Of a DNA stretch of 64,000 nucleotides, positions 18,653 to 27,867 are shown piece after piece. The notes under the pieces were generated by a model. The model worked only from the letters and a program-made list of their open reading frames with translations, had not been told where the DNA came from and searched no databases. The DNA is taken from NCBI RefSeq assembly GCF_018588585.1, contig NZ_JAEUFG010000009.1:62001-126000 (forward strand), in the 5' to 3' direction. A program made the translations under genes and the position numbers. Source of the stretch: Bacillus sp. SM2101 (GTDB taxonomy: Bacteria; Bacillota; Bacilli; Bacillales; SM2101). Each line of letters begins with the position of its first letter. The first letter of the stretch is position 1.

Positions 18653-20350
18653 GTGGAGAATATAGAACAAGTTGAAAAGATTTGGACTGAGCATTACCCT
18701 AAGGAAGTACCAAAATCACTTAAATATGAAGAAAAAACGATGCAGGAATTTTTAAAGGAAACTGCTAGCAAAATGCCAGAAAAGAAAGCGCTTCATTTTT
18801 TAGGGAAAGAAATGACATTTGCTGAACTGTATGAACAAGCGCTTAAGTTTGCTAACTTCTTAAAAGAAAAGGGATTTAAGAAGGGTGACACAGCTTCCAT
18901 AATGCTTCCTAATTGTCCTCAATCTGTTATTGGTTATTTTGGAGTGTTTTTGGCAGGTGGAGTAGTTGTCCAAACAAATCCTTTATATATGGAAAGAGAG
19001 CTAGAGCATCAGCTATTAGATTCTAGTGCAACTTTTATTTTATGCCTTGATTTACTATATCCCAAAGTAATGAATGTAAAAGGTAAGACAAAAATTGAAC
19101 ACATCATTGTAACTTCCATCAAAGATTATCTGCCATTTCCGAAAAACCTCATCTATCCTTACATTCAGAAAAAACAACATGGAATTGTAGTTACTATAGA
19201 AGAAGATAGTAATACCCATAAAATAAAGAGTATTCTCAAGAACTATGAAGCCCATGAGTTGAGCATCGAAGTATCTCCAGATGAAATAGCTTTACTACAA
19301 TATACTGGTGGTACAACTGGTTTATCCAAAGGAGTTATGCTCACACATAATAATTTAACGTCAGTTACAACTATGTGCCATCATTGGTTATATAAAAATA
19401 ATGATAAAGAAAATATAGTTTTAGGTATTTTACCATTTTTTCATGTTTATGGCTTATCCACAGTCTTAAATTTTTCAGCATTATATGGAGCAAAAATGAT
19501 TTTGCTACCTAAATTCGATGCTGGTGATGCATTAAAAGCAATTGATAAACATAAGCCAACTGTATTTCCAGGGGCACCGACAATCTTTATTGCATTATTG
19601 AATCATCCAAAAATTAAGGATTATGATTTGACTTCGATCCAAGCATGTATATCGGGTTCAGCACCTCTGCCATTAGAAGTACAAGAACAATTTGAAAAAG
19701 TAAGTGGTGGAAGGCTAGTTGAAGGTTATGGACTGACTGAAACATCAGCGGTTGCTCTAGCAAATACCGTGTGGGAGAAACGCAAATTAGGAAGCATTGG
19801 TATCCCATTTCCTGATACAGATGGCATCATTTTTTCTATGGAGACAGGAGAACCTGCAAAAGTTAATGAAATTGGTGAGATCGCTATTAAAGGACCGCAA
19901 GTTACTCAAGGTTATTGGAACCGTCCAGAAGAAAATGAGGCTTCTTTCAAAGATGGTTGGTTTTTAACTGGAGATTTAGGATATGTCGATGAAGAAGGAT
20001 TTTTCTACATAGTCGACCGCAAAAAAGATATGATTATTGCTGGTGGCTACAATATTTATCCTCGTGAAATAGAAGAGGTGCTATATGAAAATAGCAAAAT
20101 ATTAGAGGCAGTTGCCGCAGGAGTTCCAGACGCTTATCGTGGTGAAACGGTGAAAGCATACATTGTACTTAAAGAGGGTGAAGAGTGTACCGAAGAAGAA
20201 CTAGATGCATTTTGTCGAAAGCATTTAGCTGCTTATAAAGTACCGAGAATCTATGAATTCCGTGATGAATTACCGAAAACAGCAGTAGGAAAAATACTCC
20301 GTCGTGCTTTAGTTGACGAAGAAAAAGAAAAACAGAAAAAAGTTAATTAA
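18653..20350 (+). CDS. lcfA: Long-chain fatty acid-CoA ligase (LcfA/FadD-like), copy 1
   Basis: 565 residues, adenylate-forming enzyme activating long-chain fatty acids to acyl-CoA. Seen: ATP motif LLQYTGGTTGLSKGVMLTH, GYGLTETSA, the Asp motif GWFLTGDLGYVDEEGFFYIVDRKKDMI, and the C-terminal catalytic Lys in PKTAVGKILRR. It closely resembles B. subtilis LcfA along its whole length. GTG 18653 follows AAAAAGGGGG with good spacing. It is followed by a second, highly similar gene in tandem, so a local duplication is likely. A GTCTGACC-type hairpin lies between the two. No FadR-like operator was recognised upstream. Confidence 0.93.
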   Translation: MENIEQVEKIWTEHYPKEVPKSLKYEEKTMQEFLKETASKMPEKKALHFLGKEMTFAELYEQALKFANFLKEKGFKKGDTASIMLPNCPQSVIGYFGVFLAGGVVVQTNPLYMERELEHQLLDSSATFILCLDLLYPKVMNVKGKTKIEHIIVTSIKDYLPFPKNLIYPYIQKKQHGIVVTIEEDSNTHKIKSILKNYEAHELSIEVSPDEIALLQYTGGTTGLSKGVMLTHNNLTSVTTMCHHWLYKNNDKENIVLGILPFFHVYGLSTVLNFSALYGAKMILLPKFDAGDALKAIDKHKPTVFPGAPTIFIALLNHPKIKDYDLTSIQACISGSAPLPLEVQEQFEKVSGGRLVEGYGLTETSAVALANTVWEKRKLGSIGIPFPDTDGIIFSMETGEPAKVNEIGEIAIKGPQVTQGYWNRPEENEASFKDGWFLTGDLGYVDEEGFFYIVDRKKDMIIAGGYNIYPREIEEVLYENSKILEAVAAGVPDAYRGETVKAYIVLKEGEECTEEELDAFCRKHLAAYKVPRIYEFRDELPKTAVGKILRRALVDEEKEKQKKVN

Positions 20351-20354
20351 GAGC

Positions 20355-20395
20355 CTGACCCCCAGTACGTTAATGTGATAAAGTGCTGGGGGTTA
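20355..20395. repeat. REP-like hairpin between the two acyl-CoA ligase genes
   Basis: TGACCCCCAGTAC (20355-20367) pairs with GTGCTGGGGGTTA (20383-20395) with two G-U pairs. It shares its end and loop motifs with the hairpin at 61245-61280. It is followed by GTTCT only, so it is not a classical terminator. Confidence 0.7.
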
Positions 20396-20498
20396 GTTCT
20401 ATTATATTAAAAAAATTCAAAAATATATTAAAAAACTAACAATTTTGTTTTATACTAGTAATGTGTGTATGTCTTGTAATGTCGAAAGGGGAAAAAAG

Positions 20499-22181
20499 AT
20501 GGGAAAAGAAAAAGTCTGGTTTCAGCATTATCCGAAGGAAATTCCGACTTCTATTGCTTATGAGGAAAAAACATTACACCAGTATTTGAAGGAATCGGCA
20601 TTAGAGTACCCAGAAAAGAAAGCGCTTCATTTTCTTGGGAAAGAAATGACATTTCGTCAAGTCTATGATCAGTCATTATCATTTGCAAATTTTTTAGTCG
20701 ACAAGGGGTTAAAAAAAGGGGATCGAGTTTCAATTATGCTTCCGAACTGTCCCCAAGCGGTTATTGGATATTATGGAGTACTACTTGCAGGGGGAGTAGT
20801 AGTTCAAACAAATCCTTTATATATGGAAAGAGAACTAGAACATCAGCTTATTGATTCAGGTGCTACGTTCATTTTGTGTCTTGATTTATTATATCCAAAA
20901 GTAATGAACGTAAAAGGGAAATCAAATATAGACCACGTCATTGTAACTTCCATCAAAGATTATCTTCCATTTCCAAAAAACATGATTTTTCCTTATATAC
21001 AAAAAAAGCAATCAGGAATTGTAGTTAAAATTGAAGAAAATAGTAAAACAAATTTATTTAAGAACGTGTTAAAAAATTATGATCCAAAAGAAATCAATAT
21101 TAAATTCAGCCCTTACGAAGATTTGGCATTACTACAATATACTGGAGGAACGACCGGTTTATCCAAAGGAGTAATGCTAACACATATGAACTTAGTATCT
21201 GAAACAACAATGTGTAATTACTGGATATATAAATCCAAAAAAGGAAATGAAAGCGTTTTAGGTTTACTACCCTTCTTTCACGTTTATGGAATGACAACCG
21301 TTATGAATTATTCGATAATGTATGCAGCTAAAATGATATTATTACCAAAGTTTGATGCTCAAGATACACTTAAAGCTATTGATAAACACAAACCTACAAT
21401 CTTTCCAGGTGCTCCAACAATTTATATAGCTTTATTAAACCATCCTAAAATCAATGAGTATGACCTATCATCCATTGAAGCGTGTATAAGTGGTTCTGCA
21501 CCATTACCAGTTGAAGTTCAGGAACAATTTGAAAAAATTAGTGGAGGACGTCTAGTAGAGGGGTATGGACTTACTGAAACATCACCTGCTGTTATTGCTA
21601 ACATGGTATGGGATAAGAGGAAAGTGGGGAGTATTGGTGTGCCTTGGCCAGATACCGATGCAATGATACTTTCCATGGAAACTGGCAAGTCTGCTGAAGT
21701 AAATGAAATTGGTGAAATTTTAGTTAAGGGACCTCAGGTCATGAAAGGGTATTGGAATCGGCCAGAAGAAACTGAAGCAACGCTTAAAGATGGCTGGTTA
21801 TACACTGGAGACTTAGGCTATATGGACGAAGATGGATTTTTCTTCATTGTCGATCGTAAAAAGGACATGATCATAGCAGGTGGTTATAATATTTATCCTA
21901 GAGAAATAGAAGAGGTTCTATATGAAAATGAAAAGATCCAAGAAGCGATTGTTGCTGGTATACCAGATCCGTACCGAGGTGAAACAGTAAAAGCATATGT
22001 GGTAATTAAAGAGGGTCAACATTGTACAGAAGAAGAGCTGGATGCCTATTGTAGAAAGCACTTGGCAGCTTATAAAGTACCTAGAATTTATGACTTCCGT
22101 GATGAACTTCCAAAAACAGCAGTTGGAAAAATCTTACGTAGAGCGTTAGTGGACGAAGATAAAGCAAAGCTACAAGCCTAA
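20499..22181 (+). CDS. Long-chain fatty acid-CoA ligase (LcfA/FadD-like), copy 2
   Basis: 560 residues, the tandem paralog of the gene at 18653. Long blocks are identical (for example VVQTNPLYMERELEHQL and VTSIKDYLPFPKN), while other parts, mainly residues 200-260, differ. All adenylation motifs are intact: LLQYTGGTTGLSKGV, GYGLTETSP, GWLYTGDLGYMDEDGFFFIVDRKKDM, PKTAVGKILRR. Both copies should therefore be active, perhaps with different chain-length or expression patterns (inference). ATG 20499 follows AAAGGGG; an upstream in-frame TTG or ATG lacks a ribosome site. A terminator follows at 22189. Confidence 0.92.
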   Translation: MGKEKVWFQHYPKEIPTSIAYEEKTLHQYLKESALEYPEKKALHFLGKEMTFRQVYDQSLSFANFLVDKGLKKGDRVSIMLPNCPQAVIGYYGVLLAGGVVVQTNPLYMERELEHQLIDSGATFILCLDLLYPKVMNVKGKSNIDHVIVTSIKDYLPFPKNMIFPYIQKKQSGIVVKIEENSKTNLFKNVLKNYDPKEINIKFSPYEDLALLQYTGGTTGLSKGVMLTHMNLVSETTMCNYWIYKSKKGNESVLGLLPFFHVYGMTTVMNYSIMYAAKMILLPKFDAQDTLKAIDKHKPTIFPGAPTIYIALLNHPKINEYDLSSIEACISGSAPLPVEVQEQFEKISGGRLVEGYGLTETSPAVIANMVWDKRKVGSIGVPWPDTDAMILSMETGKSAEVNEIGEILVKGPQVMKGYWNRPEETEATLKDGWLYTGDLGYMDEDGFFFIVDRKKDMIIAGGYNIYPREIEEVLYENEKIQEAIVAGIPDPYRGETVKAYVVIKEGQHCTEEELDAYCRKHLAAYKVPRIYDFRDELPKTAVGKILRRALVDEDKAKLQA

Positions 22182-22188
22182 TTATTAG

Positions 22189-22230
22189 AGTCGGTCTACC
22201 ATTAGTTTTGGTAAGTACCGGCTTTTTTTA
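22189..22230 (+). terminator. Terminator after the second acyl-CoA ligase gene
   Basis: AGTCGGT (22189-22195) pairs with ACCGGCT (22217-22223) with one G-U pair, plus inner TACC/GGTA, followed by a run of seven T. Confidence 0.8.
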
Positions 22231-22317
22231 CTCAATACGTATATTTCTAAAAATGAAAGTAAAACTTAGAACTATTGAATTCCATAGTCAAAAAAAGATT
22301 ATTAGAAAAAATATGTA

Positions 22318-22346
22318 TTGACGTTGTGACATCCATTTTATAAAAT
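22318..22346 (+). promoter_or_regulatory. Promoter of the GH30 gene
   Basis: -35 TTGACG (22318-22323), 17-base spacer, -10 TAAAAT (22341-22346). The predicted start, near 22353, is about 36 bases before the LacI-type operator, so repression would be by roadblock. Confidence 0.7.
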
Positions 22347-22388
22347 TCAAATGTAATAAAATCGTGTTTTGCATACACATTTATTTAA

Positions 22389-22408
22389 TTATGATAACGT
22401 TATCATAA
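22389..22408. promoter_or_regulatory. LacI-type operator upstream of the GH30 gene
   Basis: Perfect 20-bp palindrome TTATGATAACGTTATCATAA with the central ACGT step typical of LacI/GalR operators. It differs at one or two positions from the CcpA cre consensus, so catabolite control is the alternative reading. Confidence 0.8.
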
Positions 22409-22431
22409 GATGAGTTGAGGGAGGATTATTG

Positions 22432-23961
22432 ATGATAAAGAAGAAGAGAGGTTTGGTTATAACGATCCTACTTACTTGTATTGTTGTCGGTATAGGTGTA
22501 GTGATTGTATCTGGTAATAATATGTTTAGTAATAAAAAAGCGGAACCTGCTGAAGTTTGGCTAACGAAAGGTGATGAAAGCACCCTATTAGAACGTCAAG
22601 AAGACCTTGCGTGGGGTAAAGGTTTATCGAAGGGGGATAATGATTACACAGAAATCCTTGTTGATGATAAAAAACAATATCAAGAATTTTATGGATACGG
22701 GGCTGCTGTATCACATAGCTCTGCGTACAATATAGTGAATTCCCCCGAGCGTAATGAAATATTAGAAAGTTTATTTTCAATAGAAAATGGAATAGGGCTT
22801 TCAGTTGTTAGAGTGCCTATGGGCTCAAGTGATTTTGTAGGACCTGTATTTGGAGAAAGAAAGCATTATACTTATAATGATTTAGAGGATCCATATGATA
22901 CTGACAATGAATTATCAAATTTTTCAATTGAACCAGATAAAGAATTTATCATTCCTGTTCTCAAACAAATTAAAGAAATCAATCCGAATGTAAAAATAGT
23001 ATCTGTTCCTTGGAGTGCCCCTGCTTGGATGAAAACAACGCATTCGTTATTAGGTGGAGCTTATTTGACAGAATTTAATAATGTTTATGCAAATTATTTT
23101 GTCAAATATATTAAGGCATATGAAACTGAGGGGCTTACGATCGATTATGTCTCTGTTCAAAATGAACCTCATTTTATGCATGGAGATTACCCAACTATGT
23201 ATATGGAGCATTTTGAACAGGCTGATTTTGTTGGGAATTATTTAGGTCCAGCCTTTGAAGCAAATGGGATTGAAACAAAAATTATGGGCTGGGATCACAA
23301 TTTTACAGATAACAATACTAGAGCTGAAGAAGACATCGCTAATTATGGTACGGTTCTCCTCGAAGATGAATATGCATCAAATTATATTTCAGGTATCGCA
23401 TTTCATGGTTATGAAGCTGATGGAATTAAAGATTTCGGTAAAGCCTTTGATAAAATAAGCGAACAATTTCCGAATGCTGAACTATATATGACAGAAATAA
23501 CAGGTGGAGGTTGGGCTACGAATTTTAAAGACAATCTTCTGTGGAATATGGAAAATATCATTTTAGGTACTCCGTTGCATAATTCTAGTATGGTATTATT
23601 ATGGAACCTAGCATTAGATGAACAATCTGGACCTCATTTAGGAGGCTGTGGTAATTGTCGTGGTGTGTATACGGTTGATAATGATGAGAGTATAGTAAGG
23701 AAAGAAGTCGAATATTATGCCCTTGGGCAAGTAAGCAAATTTGTTCATCCGACAATTGAGGGAAACCCTATTCGAATAGACGCAAAAAATGATAATACAC
23801 AATTAGATGTAGTTGCCTTTATGAATCCTGATCAATCAATAGTAGTTACAATTGCAAATAAGAATTCAGATAATGATCAAAATATATCAATTCGTTGGAG
23901 AGAAAACATAGGAGAATATAAAGTTCCACCTGCAAGTGTTGTTACGCTAAAATGGAAATGA
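22432..23961 (+). CDS. Glycoside hydrolase family 30 enzyme, exported or membrane-anchored
   Basis: 509 residues. Residues about 7-30 form a hydrophobic segment after MIKKKR, so the enzyme is secreted or held by an N-terminal anchor. The (beta/alpha)8 domain has FYGYGAAVSHSSAYN, PWSAPAWMKTTHSL, acid/base Glu 245 in VSVQNEPHF and nucleophile Glu 355 in YMTEITGGGW. A short C-terminal beta domain ends in PPASVVTLKWK, as in GH30. The motifs fit the glucosylceramidase/beta-1,6-glucanase side of GH30 better than the xylanases; the substrate cannot be fixed. ATG 22432 follows AGGGAGG. It is the probable outside-acting enzyme of the downstream transport locus and shares its operator type. Confidence 0.9.
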   Translation: MIKKKRGLVITILLTCIVVGIGVVIVSGNNMFSNKKAEPAEVWLTKGDESTLLERQEDLAWGKGLSKGDNDYTEILVDDKKQYQEFYGYGAAVSHSSAYNIVNSPERNEILESLFSIENGIGLSVVRVPMGSSDFVGPVFGERKHYTYNDLEDPYDTDNELSNFSIEPDKEFIIPVLKQIKEINPNVKIVSVPWSAPAWMKTTHSLLGGAYLTEFNNVYANYFVKYIKAYETEGLTIDYVSVQNEPHFMHGDYPTMYMEHFEQADFVGNYLGPAFEANGIETKIMGWDHNFTDNNTRAEEDIANYGTVLLEDEYASNYISGIAFHGYEADGIKDFGKAFDKISEQFPNAELYMTEITGGGWATNFKDNLLWNMENIILGTPLHNSSMVLLWNLALDEQSGPHLGGCGNCRGVYTVDNDESIVRKEVEYYALGQVSKFVHPTIEGNPIRIDAKNDNTQLDVVAFMNPDQSIVVTIANKNSDNDQNISIRWRENIGEYKVPPASVVTLKWK

Positions 23962-24029
23962 TATATGTCGATCAGGTGAAACAGAAAATTCAATTCATAT
24001 AATTGTATGAAAAAAACGAGTGAAACTTA

Positions 24030-24058
24030 TTGACGTCAATTATCGTCGGGAGTATAAT
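24030..24058 (+). promoter_or_regulatory. Near-consensus promoter of the LacI-family regulator gene
   Basis: -35 TTGACG (24030-24035), 17-base spacer, -10 TATAAT (24053-24058). The predicted start, near 24065, lies inside the operator at 24064-24077, which implies autorepression. Confidence 0.85.
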
Positions 24059-24063
24059 ATCAA

Positions 24064-24077
24064 TGTAAACGTTAACA
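24064..24077. promoter_or_regulatory. LacI-type or CcpA operator at the regulator promoter
   Basis: TGTAAACGTTAACA, a near-palindrome centred on CG. It also fits the cre consensus for CcpA, so local regulator, CcpA or both may bind. Confidence 0.75.
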
Positions 24078-24095
24078 GTCACTTAGGGGGAAAAC

Positions 24096-25073
24096 ATGGC
24101 CACAATGAAGGATGTGGCGAAAGCCGCTGGTGTCTCGATAATAACCGTTTCAAGGGTGATTAATACACCTGAGAAGGTGAAGCTAGAGACGAGAGAAAAA
24201 ATAATGAAATATATGAAAGAACTTGACTTTAAACCGAATCATGCTGCGAAGGCTCTTGTATCTAATCGAACAAAGGTGATTCACGTATACATTCCAATTA
24301 GGCTTGAGGCTGCTAACCCATTCGTAATGAATGTGATTGCCGGTATTAGTGAGGAGTTAAGTAAATCTTACTATTCATTCCTTTTGAGAAGAGATCGTGA
24401 CATCCCTTTGAAATGTGATGGTATTATTGCAATGGGTCTAGATAAGACAGATGACGATTGGCTCGCTAGTTTGATGGATATACCTATTGTTTTATTCGGA
24501 CACACCGACCTTGATATTGATTGGTTAGATGTTGACAATAAAAAAGGGTCTTATTTAATGACTGACCATATTATTAAGCAAGGTCATCAGCGAATTGGTT
24601 TCATTGGTATTAATGAAAACAAACGTTTTGCAACTGATCGATTGCACGGTTTTTGCGAAGCACTCCATGATCATGAAATTAAAGTCGAGAATAAATTCAT
24701 GAGATTTACAGCTAATGAAGAAAATTGCGGATATGAAAAAACACTCGATTTACTTACAAAAGAAAATGTAACCGCACTCTTTTGTTCAAGCGATGTACTC
24801 GCATTAGGTGCGATGAGGGCAGCTAGGACATTAAGAAGGAAAGTTCCTGAAGAAATATCGATTTCAGGGTTTGATGGGTTAGGTATAGATTTATTATCTT
24901 ATCCATCACTAACTACGATTGAGCAGCCTGTTTATGATGCTGGAAAACAACTGGCTAGACTGGTCTTAGAAAGAATTGAGAACCCAGAAGGTGAAGTCGT
25001 ACAAAAGATGATGAAGCCGTCATTAGTTAAACGAAATTCTGTTAGCAGTATTAACGAGAGTCAGTTAGATTAA
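24096..25073 (+). CDS. LacI/GalR-family regulator of the glycan locus
   Basis: 325 residues. N-terminal DNA-binding domain (MATMKDVAKAAGVSIITVSR, hinge helix near residue 55) and a periplasmic-binding-protein-like effector domain (DGIIAMGLD, DHIIKQGHQRIGFIG, LFCSSDVLALGAMRAA, SISGFDGLGIDLLSYPSLTTIEQP). It should repress the surrounding sugar-use genes and release DNA on binding a sugar ligand. It stands between the GH30 gene and the ABC transporter, and palindromes of matching type precede all three. The promoter is near-perfect with an operator at the start site, so it is probably autoregulated. Confidence 0.93.
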   Translation: MATMKDVAKAAGVSIITVSRVINTPEKVKLETREKIMKYMKELDFKPNHAAKALVSNRTKVIHVYIPIRLEAANPFVMNVIAGISEELSKSYYSFLLRRDRDIPLKCDGIIAMGLDKTDDDWLASLMDIPIVLFGHTDLDIDWLDVDNKKGSYLMTDHIIKQGHQRIGFIGINENKRFATDRLHGFCEALHDHEIKVENKFMRFTANEENCGYEKTLDLLTKENVTALFCSSDVLALGAMRAARTLRRKVPEEISISGFDGLGIDLLSYPSLTTIEQPVYDAGKQLARLVLERIENPEGEVVQKMMKPSLVKRNSVSSINESQLD

Positions 25074-25156
25074 AGATTCATCATTAGTAGATACTTAATA
25101 GTTACTGAAAAAAACTTTTGGATTCATGTTATGAGTCTATAAAGTTTTTCACTAAA

Positions 25157-25170
25157 TGTTAACGTTAACA
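25157..25170. promoter_or_regulatory. LacI-type operator upstream of the ABC transporter operon
   Basis: TGTTAACGTTAACA, a perfect 14-bp palindrome with central ACGT, about 130 bases before the binding-protein gene. It departs from the cre consensus at one position, which favours the local LacI-family regulator. Confidence 0.8.
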
Positions 25171-25300
25171 CCTTAAGGAGGTGGATAACATATATTTTGG
25201 TAGGACGTCCTATTAAAGATGTTTGTCACATTTGTGAATACCATTAGTGAAATCTCTACAAACTAATAGAAAATATTGAACTATAAGGAGGAACTTAACA

Positions 25301-26554
25301 ATGATTAACATGAAAAAATTCATGCCATTTGCGTCAGCTGTTGCTTTAACAATTGGTTTAGCTGGTTGTGGTACTGCTGATGAAGGAGATAAAGCTGGAG
25401 GTGCCAAAGGAGGCAATGAAATTGAATTTTGGGCTTATGAGCCAGGTTCAAAAGAGCATAAAGACTCTTTAAATGCACTAATTGACGAGTATGAAGAAGC
25501 AAATGACGTAACGGTAAAAACTTCATATATTCCAAAGGATGATTTTAATACGAAGTTAAATAGTTCAATTGCTGTTGGGAAAAACCCTGACGTTTCATAC
25601 TTAGACCAACCGTTAGTGCCAAAGTTTGCTGAAGATGGTACGTTACTTCAACTAGATGAATATGCAGATGGTGAAAATGGTATTAATCGTACACAATATT
25701 TCACAGGCGCATTCGACACGAATGTAGTAGATGGAAATTTATTTGGATTACCACTTAACCAAACGACTGTAGCTCTTTTCTATAATAAAGATTTAGTACC
25801 TACACCACCAGCAACTTGGGATGATTGGGTAGCAATGGCCGAAGAGGTGTATGCGAAGGATCAAATCGGTGCTTATGAAGGAGTCGGTACTGGTGGCTGG
25901 GCAGCTTGGTTATTCCCTGCTTTTGTTCATAGTGGAGGCGGAAGTATGGTAAATGCAGATGAAACAGAAGCAACGTTTGGTGAAGAGGCAGGAGTTGAAG
26001 CAGCTGAACTGTTGAACAGCTTATACAAATACTCGGATTTAGCAGTTCGTGACAGCCAAGATGCTTTCGGAAATGGTAAACTAGCAACGAAAATAAGTGG
26101 CCCATGGGAAATTGACACATTCAAAAACAACTTCCCAGACTTAAACTTTGGTGTTGCATTAATTCCTTCTAAAGAAGGAGTTCAATCTTATTCAAATATC
26201 GGTGGAGATAACATCGTAGTATATGAAAATAGTGATAGCCCTGAAGCAGCATGGGGATTAGTGAAATTTTTAACATCTAAAGAACATTCAATTGCTGTTG
26301 CTGATATTACAGGTAATTTCCCTGTTCAATTAGAAGCAGCTGAAGACCCTAAATATGCAGAAGATGAAAATCTATCAGTATTTTTACAACAAATGGAAAC
26401 AGCTGTTGCACGTCCACGCTTAACAGATTGGTTAAAAGTAAATGATGAGGTTATTGGTACTGCTTTAGAAGAAATAACATTAAGTGGTAAAGATGCAAAA
26501 GAAACGTTAGGTGCAGCTCAAGATAGAGCAAACGATATTTTATTTAGTGAATAA
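25301..26554 (+). CDS. ABC transporter sugar-binding lipoprotein (family 1 solute-binding protein)
   Basis: 417 residues. Lipoprotein signal with lipobox LAGC (lipidated Cys 23) and a Gly-rich linker. The rest is a family-1 extracellular solute-binding protein: EIEFWAYEPGSKEH, SYLDQPLVPKFAEDG, GLPLNQTTVALFYNKDLVPTPP, AAWGLVKFLTSKEHS. It captures an oligosaccharide outside the cell and delivers it to the two permeases encoded downstream. The substrate is unknown; context suggests the product of the GH30 enzyme. The ATG follows AAGGAGG. No ATPase gene lies in this locus, so a shared MsmX-type ATPase elsewhere probably drives uptake, as in other Bacillus sugar systems. Confidence 0.93.
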   Translation: MINMKKFMPFASAVALTIGLAGCGTADEGDKAGGAKGGNEIEFWAYEPGSKEHKDSLNALIDEYEEANDVTVKTSYIPKDDFNTKLNSSIAVGKNPDVSYLDQPLVPKFAEDGTLLQLDEYADGENGINRTQYFTGAFDTNVVDGNLFGLPLNQTTVALFYNKDLVPTPPATWDDWVAMAEEVYAKDQIGAYEGVGTGGWAAWLFPAFVHSGGGSMVNADETEATFGEEAGVEAAELLNSLYKYSDLAVRDSQDAFGNGKLATKISGPWEIDTFKNNFPDLNFGVALIPSKEGVQSYSNIGGDNIVVYENSDSPEAAWGLVKFLTSKEHSIAVADITGNFPVQLEAAEDPKYAEDENLSVFLQQMETAVARPRLTDWLKVNDEVIGTALEEITLSGKDAKETLGAAQDRANDILFSE

Positions 26555-26630
26555 TACAAATTGTTTGTTGGTAGAATATGACAATTTGATAAAGAAACAC
26601 TGATATATCCATGTTCTACACTTTCAACTA

Positions 26631-26676
26631 GGGACGTCTAAAAGTCGTGAATTGACTTTTAGACATCCCCTTCTTT
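26631..26676 (+). terminator. Hairpin terminator between binding-protein and permease genes
   Basis: GGGA-CGTCTAAAAGTC (26631-26646) pairs with GACTTTTAGACA-TCCC (26654-26669) and is followed by CTTCTTTT. Partial termination here would give more binding protein than permease, a common arrangement. Confidence 0.8.
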
Positions 26677-26949
26677 TCAAAAGACTCATTTTTGTAAATT
26701 GGCTTGATATTTTATGATCATCGAGGGTAAGTTATATTTGTTTGTTGTGGTGATATGGCGAAAACAATCAATGCAAAAACGTTATAGTTATACTTAACAA
26801 AATTTAGTAATGTAAATAATTAAATTGTTTATATGATTTGTTCACAATTTAGGAAAAGATCTTGGCATTTTCCTAAATTGCAAATGAGATTCATGTGAAC
26901 ATAAGACAATTATTAATTAATTACGGGGAAAAAGAGGTGAATCTAGAGT
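26677..26949. other. Gap before the permease genes
   Basis: No gene. It contains AGGAAAAGATC and an inverted copy of CCTAAATTG near 26850-26880 (TTTAGGAAAA…TTTTCCTAAA), a small hairpin of unknown role. A separate promoter for the permeases could lie here but is not clear. Confidence 0.35.
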
Positions 26950-27858
26950 ATGAGTACGTCTAGAAAAAAAGGTAAAAGCATCAAAAAAGGTTCCCTTAAT
27001 GATCAAACTAAGATTGGTTATTTATTCATTTTACCAATGATCATTTATTTTAGTATATTTTTATTACTTCCTATTTTATTATCATTTGTGCTAAGTTTCA
27101 CAGAATGGAACATGAGAAGCACACCTAAGTTTGTTGGCTTTGAAAACTATACGAATTTACTTTTTGATTCGGTGAAATATCCAAATTTCTGGCCTTCATT
27201 ACTGGTAACGTTAAAATATATTCTCTTTAGTTTACCAATTGGGATACTTCTTGCACTCATTTTGGCATCTGCGTTAAATGCCAATGTAAAAGGAGAAGGC
27301 TTCTTTAAAACAGCATATTACGTTCCTAATGTAACTTCATTTGTTGCTGTCGCAGCTATGTGGGTGTTTTTATTAGATCCCCTCATTGGAATGGTTAACC
27401 AATTATTAGGAATCAATCATAGTTGGTTGGGTAGTGTAACAACTGCGTTACCTGCATTAGCGGTGATGGGTATATGGACAGGATTAGGTTATAACATCTT
27501 GATTATTATTTCAGCGATGAAGGGAATTCCAGATAGTGTTTATGAAGCAGCCAAAATCGATGGAGCTAATCCAATACAACGCTTCTTCTATATTACATTA
27601 CCTATGATTCAACCGACGATTTTCTTTTTACTCGTTACAGGACTAATTGCAAGCTTTCAAGTTTTCGATCCAATGTATTTAATGACAAAGGGTGGTCCTG
27701 ATGGGTCAACGATGTCGTACATGTTGAGTTTATACAACCATGCTTTCCGTTATTTTGAAATGGGAACTGCTTCAGCAATGTCTTACATTTTATTAGTTAT
27801 CATATTAATCGTTACTTGGATCAACTTTAAGTTTGTTCCAGAAAAGATGGATGAGTAG
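26950..27858 (+). CDS. ABC sugar permease, first subunit (MalF/UgpA-like)
   Basis: 302 residues with six predicted membrane helices, the first at about residues 25-50. The binding-protein-dependent permease loop EAAKIDGANPIQRFFYITLPMIQP (given here as two parts, EAAKIDGANP and FYITLPMIQP) contacts the ATPase. ATG follows AGAGGTGAAT. The second permease gene starts within ten bases of the stop, so the two are translated together and form the heterodimeric pore. No ATPase gene is present in the locus. Confidence 0.93.
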   Translation: MSTSRKKGKSIKKGSLNDQTKIGYLFILPMIIYFSIFLLLPILLSFVLSFTEWNMRSTPKFVGFENYTNLLFDSVKYPNFWPSLLVTLKYILFSLPIGILLALILASALNANVKGEGFFKTAYYVPNVTSFVAVAAMWVFLLDPLIGMVNQLLGINHSWLGSVTTALPALAVMGIWTGLGYNILIIISAMKGIPDSVYEAAKIDGANPIQRFFYITLPMIQPTIFFLLVTGLIASFQVFDPMYLMTKGGPDGSTMSYMLSLYNHAFRYFEMGTASAMSYILLVIILIVTWINFKFVPEKMDE

Positions 27859-27867
27859 GTGAATGTG

